NCBI RefSeq assembly: GCF_040939455.1
Contig: NC_134122.1
Coordinates: forward strand, 28,923,501 to 28,987,500
Source: Microcebus murinus
Lineage: Eukaryota > Chordata > Mammalia > Primates > Cheirogaleidae
Direction of reading: 5' to 3'
Length of the DNA: 64,000 nt
Shown piece after piece: positions 28,060-41,300 of the stretch. The translations under genes were made by a program, and so were the position numbers. Numbering within the stretch: position 1 is the stretch's first letter; every line of letters starts with the position of its first letter. The notes beneath the pieces were generated by a model, which was not told the DNA's origin, did not search any database, and worked only from the letters and a program-made list of their open reading frames with translations.

Positions 28060-28385
28060 TTAATATACACAGGGTGACCATGTGACTTGGTTTGGCCAAT
28101 AAAGTGTGGGTGGAAGGGACACACATTGTCTCTGGAAAGAAGGTTTGGGAGCCAGCTAGTGGTTTGGCCATCTATCGCTTTCAACTGCCTTGAGACTGGC
28201 AATGTTCCCAACAGGGTGTGGTCCACCAGCCTGGGTCCCAGAGTGAAAACAGCGTTGGAGCAAGGCACAGACATTGAGATGGCCAAGTAGCAGGAGTGAG
28301 AAATAAACCTCTGCTATTGTCAGCCACAGAGCCTTTAGGATTGCTTGTTACCTCAGCATAACCTGACACCTCCTGACTGCTACAC
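28060..28385 (+). repeat. Old mammalian interspersed repeat
   Basis: 'tggccaataaagtgtgggtg', 'gcctgggtcccagagtgaaa', 'agtgagaaataaacctctgc' and 'tacctcagcataacctgaca' mark a known mammalian repeat, class unresolved. Confidence 0.5.
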
Positions 28386-28716
28386 CAACCCTCTCTTTGG
28401 TCTCAAAGCCAAGTAGCAGCTTTTCATCTGCCAGTAGCAGATCAGTGCCCCCTACCAACCAGTACACTCCCCCAACCATGACTTCAGAGACAGCTCCCCT
28501 GACTCCCAGCACCTGACACCGCCTGTGACAATTGCAGCTACTATTCAGATAATCACACAGTGGCCCAACATTCCCAACTCCCCCCGCCTCCACTCCTAGG
28601 GGTGGGGGAGAAGGAGTGGCCTATTCTCTGGCCCTGCTTTTGACATATTGTCCCTAGACATATTGACATTTGAGAGATGGTCCTAGCCTGTACTTTCCTG
28701 GAGTTACATCTTCCTG

Positions 28717-28850
28717 CAGGTACCTGTGATGACAGTGAGTCCTTGGAGATGGGCCAGTGCCTCCCCACTGACTTCCCATGAACCCCACTTAGTGTCACCT
28801 GACTGTGGAGTGAGGTGCCAGGTGGGTGTCACTGATGATTGGGCCACCAG
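28717..28850 (+). pseudogene. Possible relic of a mucin EGF exon
   Basis: After 'cttcctgcag' the sequence reads G-T-C-D-D-S-E-S-L-E-M-G-Q-C-L, against G-T-C-D-N-G-G-T-W-E-R-G-L-C at the start of MUC3A exon 3. About 94 bases after 'acctgtga' comes 'gaggtgccaggtggg...attgggcc', against 'caggtgtcagaatggggg...gatggcc' 90 bases along in MUC3A. An in-frame stop (TGA, about 28,778) and lost cysteines make it dead if real. The match is short and I hold it loosely. Confidence 0.33.
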
Positions 28851-29735
28851 CTCCAGCCTCAGCTCTGGTCTTGCTACGTCTGCCCCTTCCTTCTCCCCAG
28901 AAGCCCTCTTGTCTGTCTTGAGCTCTGGCTGGGACTGCATTAATGTCTGGAGCCACCTCTGGGTCTCAGCTGTGCGTGGGCAGCCTACAGACAGGCTGCC
29001 TCTGACACTCACAGCAGCGCCTCTCAACCCCGTAGAGCACTCTTTCCCTTCCGTCTTCTCCCGCACGTCCACGTGGGCATGGGGGTGTTTCTGGACAGCA
29101 GCAAGAGGATCCCCCGCAGTCTCAGCTTGTCCACCTCCTCCCTGAGTGGGGCTGGGGCTCCCCTGGCTCTGGAGGCAGAGTGGCCACTGCCCCAGCTCAG
29201 AGTGCAAAGATGTCATGTTTCCCTCTCCTTTCTGGGCAGGCGTTCAAAGGACTGTGCTCCCAGCCAGTAAATCCTAAGTCAGCGGCATGGGACAGATACT
29301 GGTAATTAAAATACCATCGATTTCAGAGTGAGAGAAGTCACGCCCTGATTCCACCTGCCTTCCTGGCAGAGGTGAGGAGGGTGTAGAACTGTACAGGATG
29401 GGTGGATTTTCAAGGCTGAGAGGAAGCAGCAGGGAGATAGAGAGGGCATTTGCCGGGTAGGAGGTGGGCAAAGCCTGAGGCCAGGAGGCCTGGTGGCTGG
29501 AGGGGAGGAGGGGCATGAAAGAGAAGGGGCGAAGGGGAGGGAGCAGGGTGCTCCCCAGGAATCCGGTGCTCCTTACAACAGGGACCCCTTCAAGTCTGCA
29601 TTCCCCTCACAGTGACAGTATTTCATGGTGTTTGATAGCCCAGCTTTGTTTGGGCAGCCCTGAGGCTTGGCCACACAACTCCAGTGGTCTCCATGGAGAC
29701 TGCTCTGAAAAACAGTAACAACACTTTTCTTTCTT
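28851..29735. other. No gene recognised
   Basis: GC-rich, single-copy-looking sequence. The 139- and 170-codon frames here overlap on opposite strands and have no recognisable domain. Confidence 0.4.
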
Positions 29736-29878
29736 TCTTTCTTTTTTAGAGACAAAGTCTCACTCTGCTGCCCAGGCGGGAGTGCCGTGGCATCATCATA
29801 GCTGACTGCAGCCTCAAACTCCTGGGCTCGAGAAATCCTCCTGCTTCTGCCTTCTGAGCAGCTGGGACCACAGGCAAC
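29736..29878 (-). repeat. Old Alu monomer
   Basis: Single minus-strand monomer ('tagagacaaagtctcactct' to 'agcagctgggaccacagg') with a (TTTC) tail. Confidence 0.78.
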
Positions 29879-31245
29879 AAAACTTTTTGAAAACAAAGAT
29901 CTGAATACTGGGCAAATTGGTCAAAAGTGTTACAGAATTGATAAGTAGGACCCTAAGAGCAGCCCAGACCCCTGTCTTCTATCACCACTGAGCTGTGCCA
30001 GTAATGTCATTGTTTGGCTGCCACAACTACCTCATCTGGACACTTTCTCTTTTTATTCCTACTTCCCCAACTTGGCTGCACAGCCTCTGCGGCCGGGTCA
30101 ATATCATGTATTTCCCAGGTTTCAATCTTGGAGCAGCCACCATCGCTTGGTGGGAATGCACCAAGCCTTTCCTTTGGGATTCCTCCAGGAACTCTGGATA
30201 AAGCCGGCGGGGGGTAGAGGGACACCCCAAAGATGTGAGAGGGACAGCCACAGCCCCTCAAGGACCTCCAGGCTTCAGAGTTCACTGGCTGCCTTTGCAA
30301 CTCCTGGCCCTTCCCAGGCTCGGGCCCTCTGGGAAGAGAGGATTTGCAGCGTTCCTCTCTGCAAAGCTTCTTCCCTGAGTGAGGATCAGACCTAATTTTA
30401 TATTCTTGTTTTTTCAGAGAAACCCCCAATTGTGGTGAGGCTGGCACTCTGCCCTCTGCCTTGAAATGCTTCCCTGGGGACTGTAGTCTTTCCTGCACCT
30501 CCCTCGTGTTCCCTCTGCTCCCCTCAACAAGCTCTCTGGTTGTGTCCCCCTGTGCCAAGGCTGAGGTCACCTCCTGGTCTGAATTCCCATCATGAGAAAG
30601 TCACGTCTTGGCTGAACTTGGGCTTTGTAGCGGATGAGGCAGCAGCCCACCTTATTTGAGGTTTAAAGTTATTTTTCCATTACCTTCAAGCACATAACAT
30701 AGTCTCCAAGTTGTCAGAGATAAGCAAAGCCCGAGGCTAGCTAAAGTGCCAAGGACAGATTTAATCAATAGTAACTACTGCAACAGGAAGGATCAGTGGG
30801 AACTGAACTTTGACTTGTACAGAGGTGACGGAGTGTCTTAAAGGGAGAAAGTGGAAATGGGGAGGGGGTGGGGAGATCAGTAGAGGCAGGGAAGTGAAAA
30901 GTCACAAAAAGCAGGAAGAGGGGGTGGCCCTTATGGAAACCCATCTGCCTTATGGAAGTTAGACTCCTCCCCTGCTGCAAAGCTGGGAGGGCCCTGTCCT
31001 CAGGTGTTCATGGAAAACCAGGAACTTCTTCTGGCAGCCTTGAACTTTCTCAGGCACGCACTTTAAGGGAGGCTGAGGTCATCCTAGGGCTGGGGGCTTG
31101 GGCTGTTAGAAAGTGCGTCAGTGTTCCTTCAAATCTGCACAGGCCAAGGCTTAGCACAGTTGAGAAAGGACGAAAATTCCCTGTCTTGCTTCTCAGAGCT
31201 AATCTAACTTGCTGCTGGGTAGGCGACCCCCCTCCCAAAGTGTGA
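29879..31245. other. No gene recognised
   Basis: Single-copy-looking DNA. The 187-codon minus-strand frame at 30,007-30,570 has no family I recognise and is matched by open frames on the other strand. Confidence 0.4.
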
Positions 31246-31249
31246 AAAC

Positions 31250-31640
31250 ACTTATACATATATGTATATGTATGTGTGTCCTGTGTCCAACCAAACTATG
31301 TTACCGCTTTCACATAACAAGACACTGTGGGTGTCTCTCCATCATAATACCATTCTTTCTGACTTAAGCAGTGTTCCATAGCTTGACTAAGCCCTAGTCT
31401 TTCTGGATTGAAACAATCCAATTTGGGTTGTTTCCAATTTCCAATGGAATTTCAATAAAGTGGTCAGCAATAAACATCCTCGTGAATGCCTCCTTGAGGT
31501 GCTTTTTGGACACGGAGATGGAGGGTGGGATGGCGGTCCTAGGGCATGCACTTACAATTTTAATGGATCCCATCAAATTGTCCTTTTAAAGCAACCCAAC
31601 GCACTCACACTCCCATCAGCTGGGTAAGAACATTTCTTCT
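31250..31640 (-). repeat. Old LINE-like sequence
   Basis: A TATG-rich run at 31,253-31,278, then 'cagcaataaacatcctcgtg' and 'tcaaattgtccttttaaagc', which resemble very old L1-type 3' ends. Confidence 0.5.
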
Positions 31641-32330
31641 TCACACCTGTGCCCAGACTGCATGGGCTCAAACTTCCTAATGGTTGCTAGGAAGCAACTG
31701 GTTATCTATGAAGGTCAAAAAGTTTGCTAAGTCAAAACTTGTATTTTTGTTTGTTTCCTTTGGTCATCTGTATTTCCTATTCTGGGACCTGCTTTGCCTC
31801 TTCAGATTTTAAAATGACTTCTGATTGATTTCTGTTACTTTGTCTGGCTGTGGGGTCCTGCTGTTGGCAGGATGGGGAGACAGCAAGACAGGGACAGGCG
31901 GGAGTTGAGGAGAGCAAGTAGCAAGTTCTACCCCGGCCCCAGCAGGAGGAACCGAAACTAAGTAGAGGCTGCAGGAGCCGGCCACACTCCAGAGTCCAAG
32001 CCCTGGCCAAGTGTATCTCCATGGGGGAGGGAGTGGGGAGGGGAGGAAGGGCAGCCTCCAGGGAAGGCGCCTGGGGACAGGCAGGCTGGGGGCTGGGCCA
32101 CCAACTGTTCTCCTGCCTGACACCCCAGGCTTGTGTCCCACAGCACTCGGGGGTGGGGAGAAAAGGGGTGAGGTGGGGTGGGGCAAAGGTGAGGCTGTGC
32201 TTGGCTATCACGCCTAGCAGAGCAGGTAACCATCACTTTCACTCTGACCTGGGTGCTGACTCCCTGCTGCTGTCGCTGTTCTGGTGCTGGCTCTGCCCCA
32301 GCCCCTTGGGCTGCCCTGCCCACCAGGCCC
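31641..32330 (+). promoter_or_regulatory. Probable MUC3A promoter region
   Basis: The 690 bases before the MUC3A ATG carry no repeat that I recognise and become G-rich from 31,860. I see no TATA box at a sensible distance, so the start of transcription cannot be placed. Confidence 0.35.
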
Positions 32331-32391
32331 ATGCAGCTGCTCGGGCTCCTCGGCCTCCTCTGGATGCTCAGGGCCTCCCCAGGGGCCACAG
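32331..32391 (+). CDS. MUC3A: MUC3A exon 1: signal peptide
   Basis: The ATG at 32331 opens MQLLGLLGLLWMLRASPGAT, a leucine-rich signal peptide. It stays open to the donor ACAG|GTGAGG after 32391, leaving one base of a Gly codon (phase 1). Exon 2 supplies GA and restores Gly-Thr-Leu. I see no clear TATA box in the 300 bases upstream. The ATG is the obvious start because the peptide follows at once and resembles human MUC3A. Confidence 0.88.
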
Positions 32392-35300
32392 GTGAGGGGA
32401 GAGGTGGGAGGGGCTGGAGGGACCTTCCTGATACTCAGGGGCTGGGGTGTGGAGGGTGGCTCCAGGGTCTCAGGGAGCGGAGGAGGCACGGCTCCGAGCT
32501 CAGGGTGCAGGAGAACCGAGTTGGGAGGGGACAAGAACAGCTGTGGCTCTGTCCGCTGAGCGGGTGGTAGGGTCACACAGGGGAATGTGGAATGGGGGGG
32601 CAGGAGTCACCTCTCCCCAGAGGAGTGCTCTTCCTGCTTTGGCCCTTTAGTCGCCCACACTGGCCTCGGCCTCCCTGCGCTTCCATCGGGCTGCCTCCGC
32701 CTTCCTCTGTCCCCTCACTTCCGGCACAGCCAGCTCCCTGATATCTATAGAGTGATTCAAGTTGGTATACTAACTAATCCAGTGGCTGAAACAAAATAGT
32801 TATATAAAATGTCTATTACTGTGATTAACACCACTAAACCTTAGGTCTTGGGGACTCAAGCCTGCCTGCTGACATAGCTTTTTCTGGAAGCTTCCTTCTC
32901 TGTCCCATCTGTCGGCCTCTCAGTGTGGTCCTCGGTCCATGTCCCTCAATCCCAGCAAAGGCTGAGCTCTGTCTCTTTTCCCCTTTGGTGTTCTCTACAC
33001 AGCTTCCCCCTATGGCTGCTTGTCCCCTGGTGGGGCCTTGGCTGGGTTCTCTCTCCCAGCAGAGGGCAGGGGTGGGGGTGGAGGTACTCCAGGCAGTATG
33101 GGGAGGAGAGGGAGGAGCAGACAGAGGGGAGCACAGGAGGGCTGCCACACAGACAAGGCCAGGGAGGGGCTGAGGGCCCCCCACTGCTCCCCAGATAGCA
33201 GACGGTAGGTGGGTTCCAGAACTGAGTAGGTGGGCTCCAAACTACCTTGGGTGGGGGCGTGAGCATGGCACTTCCTACCCTCTGTGACATGTGTCTGTAA
33301 CGTGGGATGATGGGTAACCTGTGTGGTGTGCTGTGACATGATGGCCTGCAGATTCACCAGTGCATTCCTCTGTTCTCCCATCACTACAGGAACCTTATCC
33401 ACGGCCACGGCCACCTCCCATGCACTTCCCCCCAGGACAGATGCAGCCCACACTGTACTCAGTTCCCCCCCGCCCTCCTCTCCCACTCCTGGCAATAAGG
33501 AAAACACACCCACCCCTCTCACCACCTCCCCTCATGATAAGCCCATTCCTGAGACACTGATCAAATCTCCCATCCGTTCCAACACCTCAACAATCCCCCC
33601 GTCCAAGTTTGTCTTCAAGGTTGAAACCACCCCACCCACCGTCTTTGTCTATGCAGCCACCACAGAGTGCGTATATCCAACGAGTTTCATAGTCACCACC
33701 TCCTACCCCACCACCACCTGTGTGACTGTGACCCAGGCGTCCTTCACCAGCTCTTACACCTCCAGTCCCGTGACACAGAGGCCAGCCACAACCGTCACCA
33801 GCACTTCCCCTATTACCACCACTGAGAAAGTGACCTCAGCCGTCACATCTTCTCTCACCACCAGCACTGCCACAGCCCCACCCTCCTCCTCTGCCACAGC
33901 CACGGCCACGACCCTCCACACCATGATTTCCTCTGCAACTGGAACCACAAGAAGGACGACCCTGACCCCTGCAGGTGTCCATACAACCAAGTCCCCTACC
34001 CCAGAAATTACTCCTGTCTCTGCCACTACCTCTTCTCTAGATACTATAAAACCCTTCTTAACAACAGGAACTAATGACAGATCCTCACCTACCACCAGGA
34101 CCACCCTGACCACAACGGCCATGATTCCAACTTCATTTCCTAACACCAGTGGGACATTGAAAACAGAAACTATCACAACCCACTCTACCACCTCTACAAG
34201 GGTACTAACAACACCTGCTACGTCCACAACTGACACTCGAAAAACTCTCACCCCGGAACTCACACCTACTTCCCCCTTCATTTCATCAACCACACCCACC
34301 AATAGTGGGAGTTCTTCCACAGCCAACAGCTCTACCCCTATGACAACCAGCACCTTAACGATACCCACTGGTGGGCTTCCGTCTTCTGCATCTACAAAAA
34401 TCTCACCCTCTGCCCTAACCTCAGCTGCAACAACCTTGATTATCCGGGAGACATCCACAACCCAAATCACACAGACTTCTGGCACAAACATTCCTGTAAT
34501 AACACCACCAGTCACCCCCACATCTCTGAGGACCACTAATACACGGACTACAATCACAGACCTGAGCTCAACACCTACTGTTCCCAGTACCTCAGCAACC
34601 TTCACAAATATCAGCCCATCATCTCCTCCTACCCAGAATACAGAAATCACATCCCTTGTTAGCACAAGCCCAACCACAACTCCCACTGTGACAACTACTC
34701 TCACAAGTACTGAGAACCTCCCGACAACTTCTCTCACTACGGAAATTCCAATCACTTCTGCATTCCCCTCTTCCAAGGCTGACAGCACTACTCCCACAGA
34801 GACTGTCTCCTCAACTTCGGCCACCACCCACACACTGCAGACAACAGCTGGATCCATCCCTACACTCACCACCACCAACACACTCACATCACCAACAACC
34901 ACGGAAAAACCTCCGTCCACTGGAGCACCCACACCCACAGGCCCGGCGACCCTCACCAGCCCTAGAGCCACATCCACCGTGAAAACCGCCCTGACTCCCA
35001 CCACCCATGTTTCCACAGAATCTCACACAACAGATATTACTTCTACTTCCCCCAAAACCTACTCAACCACTCCTACAAATACAGTGACTTTCAGGACCAC
35101 CACAAGCTCTCCTCCCACAACCACCAACGTTTTGACATCACCTACCAGTACGACTGCAACTTCTGCACCTGTTCGAAGCACAGAACCGCTCACTAGTGGG
35201 AACACACAGACATTCACCAACCCTCAGTCTACCTTGCTTACCACACACCCTACTACAAACACCAGGTCGACACCTACATCGGAGACCACCTACCCCAACG

Positions 35301-38300
35301 CTCCCACCAGCACTGTCACACACTCCACCACTGACGTCACCTCTATCACCACTGTGACAGACACTGAATCCACCACAACCTCTCTCAAACCCTCGTCTCC
35401 CTCTCTCCCAACGACAGAAACAGCAAAGACTGCTACATCACACTCGGTGACAGAGGTGACCCTGTCCACCCCACATAGCATTCCCAGCTTCACTTCCTCA
35501 GATGTCTACTCCACAGTCAGCATGGCCACCACTGCCATCACCTCACCTACCACTACAGGGAGCACCATGGTCACTTCCACAATGGTGACCCCTTCTACTC
35601 TGAGTTCAGATATTCCTACCCCAACACTGACAACTATCACCCCCTCATCCCAGGGCACCACAGGTGTATTGACTATGTTGACAGACCTCACCTCAACACC
35701 CACTGTTCCCAGTACCTCAGCAACCTTCACAAACATCAGCCCATCATCTCCAACTGTCCAGAATACAGAAATCACATCCCTTGTTAGCGCAAACCCCACC
35801 ACAACTCCCACTGTGACAACTACTCTCACAAGTACTGAGAACCCCCGGACAACTTCTCTCACTACGGAAATTCCAGTCACCTCTGCATTCCCTTCTTCCA
35901 CCACTGACAGCACCACTGCTACACAGACGGTAACCTCTACCTTAGCCACCACACACACACTGCAGACAACAGCTGGATCCATCCCCTCACTCACCACCAC
36001 CAACACACTCACAACACCCACAACTGCGGAAAAACCTCTGTCCACTGGAGCACCCACACCCACAGGCCCAGCGACCCTCACCAGCCAAAGAGCCACATCC
36101 ACCGTGAAAACTTCACTGACCCCCACCACCCATGTTTCCACAGAATCTCTCACGACAGATATTACTTCTACTGCCCCCATCACCTATTCAACCACTCCTA
36201 CAAATACAGTGACTTCCCGGGCCACCACCAGCTCTCCTCCCACTACCACCACCGTTTTAACATCAACTACCAGTACGACTGCATCTTCTACACCTGTTCC
36301 AAGCACAGAGCCCGTCACCAGCGGGACCACGCAGACATTCACCACCCCTCAGTCTACCTTGCTTACCACACACCCTACTACAAACACCAGGTTGATACCT
36401 ACATCGGAGACCACCTACCCCAACGCTCCCACCAGCACTGTCACACACTCCACCACTGACGTCCCCTCTATCACCACTGTGACAGACACAAAATCCACTA
36501 CCATGGCTCTTACACTGTCATCGAGGTCTCTCCCAACCACAGAAACAGTGAAGACGGCTACCACACACTCAGTCACAGCAGTGACCCTGTCGACCCCACA
36601 TATCACTCCCAGCTTCACTTCCTCGGACATCTACTCCACAGTCAGCAAGTCCACCACTGCCATCACCTCACCTACCACTACCTCGAGCACCCTGCTGACC
36701 TCCACAACAGTGACTGCATCTACTCTGAGTACAGACATGCCTGCCTCAACACTGACAACCATCACCCCCTCATCCCAGGGCACCACAGGTTCATTGACTA
36801 CATTGATAGACCTCACCTCAACACCCACTGTTCCCAGTACCTCAGCAACCTTCACAAACATCAGCCCATCATCTCCAACTGTCCAGAATACAGAAATCAC
36901 ATCCCTTGTTAGCACAAGCCCCACCACAACTCCCACTGTGACAACTACTCTCACAAGTACTGAGAAGCCCCGGACAACTTCTCTCACTACGGAAATTCCA
37001 GTCACCTCTGCCTTCCCCTCTTCCACGGCTGACAGCACCATTCCCACAGAGACTGTCTCCTCAACTTCGGCCACCACAAACACACTACACACAACAGCTG
37101 GATCCATCCCCACACTCACCACCATAAACACACTCACATCACCCACAGCTACGGAAACACCTCCGTCCACTGGAGCACCCACACCCACAGGCCCAGCGAC
37201 CCTTACCAGCCCAGGAGCCACATCCACCGTGAAAACCTCGCTGACTCCCACCACCCATGTTTCCACAGAATCTCTCACGACAGATATTACTTCTACTCCC
37301 CTGATCACCTACTCAACCACTCCTACATATACAGTGACTCCTCGGCCCACCTCCAGCTCCTCTCCCACCACCACCACCGTTTTAACATCAACTACCAGTA
37401 CGACTGCATCTTCTACACCTGTTGCAAGCACAGAACCAGTCACCAGTGGGACCACGCAGACATTCAGCACCCCTCAGTCTACCTTGCTTACCATACACCC
37501 TACTACAAACACCAGGTTGACACCTACAACGGAGACCACCTACCCCAACCTTCCCTCTATCCCTGTCACACACTCCACCACTGACATGACCTCTACCACC
37601 ACTGTGACAGACACTAAATCCACTACAACCTCTCTCACAGCCTCGTCTCTGTCTGTCCCAACCACAGAAACAGTGAAGACTGCTACCACACACTCAGTCA
37701 CAGCAGTGACCCTGTCTACCCCACATAGCACTCCCAGCTTCACTTCCTCAGACGTCTACACCACAGTCAGCAAGGTCACCACTCCCAGCACCTCAACTAC
37801 CACTACAGGGAGCACCGTGGTCACTTCCACGATGATGACCCCTTCTACTCTGAGTTCAGATATTCCTACCCCAACACTGACAACTATCACCCCCTCATCC
37901 CAGGGCACCACAGGTGTATTGACTATGTTGACAGACCTCACCTCAACACCCACTGTTCCCAGTACCTCAGCAACCTTCACAAACATCAGCCCATCATCTC
38001 CAACCATCCAGAATACAGAAATCACATCCCCTGTTAGAACAAGCCCAACCACAACTCCCACTGTGACAACTACTCTCACAAGTACTGAGAACCTTCCGAC
38101 AACTTCTCTCACTACGGAAATTCCAGTCACCTCTGCATTCCCCTCTTTCACCACTGACAGCACCACTCTCACAGAGATGGTATCTTCAACTTTGGACACC
38201 ACCCACTCACTGCACACAACAGCTGGATCCATCCCCACACTCACCACCACCAACACACTCACATCACCCACAACTACGGAAACACCTCCGTCCAGTGGAG

Positions 38301-41300
38301 CACCCACACCAACAAGCCCAGCAACCCTCACCAGCCCTAGAGCCACATCCTCCATGAAAACATCGCTGACTCCCACCACCCATGTTTCCACAGAATCTCT
38401 CACGACAGATATTACTTCCACTCCCCCCAAAACCTACTCAACCACTCCTACAAATACTGTGACTTCCCGGACCACCACCAGCTCCCCTCCCACAACCACC
38501 AACGTTTTGACATCACCTACCAGTATGACTGCATCTTCTGCACCTGTTCCAAGCACAGAACTGCTCACCAGCGGGACCATGCAAACATTCACCACCCCTC
38601 AGTCTACCTTGCTTACAACACACCCTACTACAAACACCAGGTCGACACCTACATCGGAGACCACCTACCCCAACGCTCCCACCAGCACTGTCACACACTC
38701 CACCACTGACGTCACCTCTATCACCACTGTGACAGACACTGAATCCACCACAACCTCTCTCAAACCCTCGTCTCCCTCTCTCCCAACGACAGAAACAGCA
38801 AAGACTGCGACATCACACTCGGTGACAGAGGTGACCCTGTCCACCCCACATAGCATTCCCAGCTTCACTTCCTCAGATGTCTACTCCACAGTCAGCATGG
38901 CCACCACTGCCATCACCTCACCTACCACTACAGGGAGCACCGTGGTCACTTCCACAATGGTGACCCCTACTACTCTGAGTTCTGATATTCCTACCCCAAC
39001 ACTGACAACTATCACCCCCTCATCCCAGGGCACCACAGGTGTATTGACTATGTTGACAGACCTCACCTCAACACCCACTGTTCCCAGTACCTCAGCAACC
39101 TTCACAAACATCAGCCCATCATCTCCAACTGTCCAGAATACAGAAATCACATCCCTTGTTAGCACAAGCCCAACCACAACTCCCACTGTGACAACTACTC
39201 TCACAGGTACTGAGAACCTCCGGACAACTTCTCTCACTACCAAAATTCCAGTCACGTCTGCCTTCCCCTCTTCCACCACTGACAGCACCACTGCTACACA
39301 GACGGTAACCTCTACTTTGGCCACCACCCACACACTGCAGACAACAGCTGGATCCATCCCCTCACTCACCACCACCAACACACTCACGTCACCCACAACT
39401 ACGGAAACACCTATGTCCACTGGAGCACCCACACCCACAGGCCCAGCCACCCTCAGCAGCCCAGGAGCCACATCCACTGTGAAAACTTCACTGACACCCA
39501 CCACTCATGTTTCCACAGAATCTTTCATGACAGATATTACTTCTACTCCCCCCATCACCTACTCAACCACTCCTACAAATACAGTGACTTCCCAGGCCAC
39601 CACCAGCTCCCCTCCCACCACCACCAACGTTTTAACATCAACTACCAGTACGACTGCATCTTCTACACCTGTTCCAAGCACAGAGCCCGTCACCAGCGGG
39701 ACCACGCAGACATTCACCACCCCTCAGTCTACCTTGCTTACCACACACCCTACTACAAACACCAGGTCGATACCTACATCGGAGACCACCTACCCCAACA
39801 CTCCCACCAGCACTGTCACACACTCCACCACTGACGTCCCCTCTACTACCACTGTGACAGACATAAAATCCACTACCATGGCTCTTACACTGTTGTCGAG
39901 GTCTCTCCCAACCGCAGAAACAGTGAAGACGGCTACCACACACTCAGTCACAGCAGTGACCCTGTCGACCCCACATATCACTCCCAGCTTCACTTCCTCG
40001 GACATCTACTCCACAGTCAGCAAGTCCACCACTGCCATCACCTCACCTACCACTACCTCGAGCACCCTGCTGACCTCCACAACAGTGACTGCATCTACTC
40101 TGAGTACAGACATGCCTGCCTCAACACTGACAACCATCACCCCCTCATCCCAGGGCACCACAGGTTCATTGACTACATTGATAGACCTCACCTCAACACC
40201 CACTGTTCCCAGTACCTCAGCAACCTTCACAAACATCAGCCCATCATCTCCAACTGTCCAGAATACAGAAATCACATCCCTTGTTAGCACAAGCCCCACC
40301 ACAACTCCCACTGTGACAACTACTCTCACAAGTACTGAGAAGCCCCGGACAACTTCTCTCACTACGGAAATTCCAGTCACCTCTGCCTTCCCCTCTTCCA
40401 CGGCTGACAGCACCATTCCCACAGAGACTGTCTCCTCAACTTCGGCCACCACAAACACACTACACACAACAGCTGGATCCATCCCCACACTCACCACCAT
40501 AAACACACTCACATCACCCACAGCTACGGAAACACCTCCGTCCACTGGAGCACCCACACCCACAGGCCCAGCGACCCTTACCAGCCCAGGAGCCACATCC
40601 ACCGTGAAAACCTCGCTGACTCCCACCACCCATGTTTCCACAGAATCTCTCACGACAGATATTACTTCTACTCCCCTGATCACCTACTCAACCACTCCTA
40701 CATATACAGTGACTCCTCGGCCCACCTCCAGCTCCTCTCCCACCACCACCACCGTTTTAACATCAACTACCAGTACGACTGCATCTTCTACACCTGTTGC
40801 AAGCACAGAACCAGTCACCAGTGGGACCACGCAGACATTCAGCACCCCTCAGTCTACCTTGCTTACCATACACCCTACTACAAACACCAGGTTGACACCT
40901 ACAACGGAGACCACCTACCCCAACCTTCCCTCTATCCCTGTCACACACTCCACCACTGACATGACCTCTACCACCACTGTGACAGACACTAAATCCACTA
41001 CAACCTCTCTCACAGCCTCGTCTCTGTCTGTCCCAACCACAGAAACAGTGAAGACTGCTACCACACACTCAGTCACAGCAGTGACCCTGTCTACCCCACA
41101 TAGCACTCCCAGCTTCACTTCCTCAGACGTCTACACCACAGTCAGCAAGGTCACCACTCCCAGCACCTCAACTACCACTACAGGGAGCACCGTGGTCACT
41201 TCCACGATGATGACCCCTTCTACTCTGAGTTCAGATATTCCTACCCCAACACTGACAACTATCACCCCCTCATCCCAGGGCACCACAGGTGTATTGACTA

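Noticed and set aside
28704..29216. 170-codon minus-strand frame and its 139-codon + strand partner
   Set aside because: They overlap on opposite strands, have no known family, and cover the possible EGF exon relic.
30007..30570. 187-codon minus-strand frame
   Set aside because: No recognisable domain, splice context or conserved motif; open frames cover the other strand too. GC-rich chance frame is more likely.
33323..33389. ATG at 33323 as the start of the giant mucin frame
   Set aside because: It lies in intron 1. The exon 1 signal peptide with a GT donor and the AG acceptor at 33389 gives the expected Gly-Thr-Leu junction.
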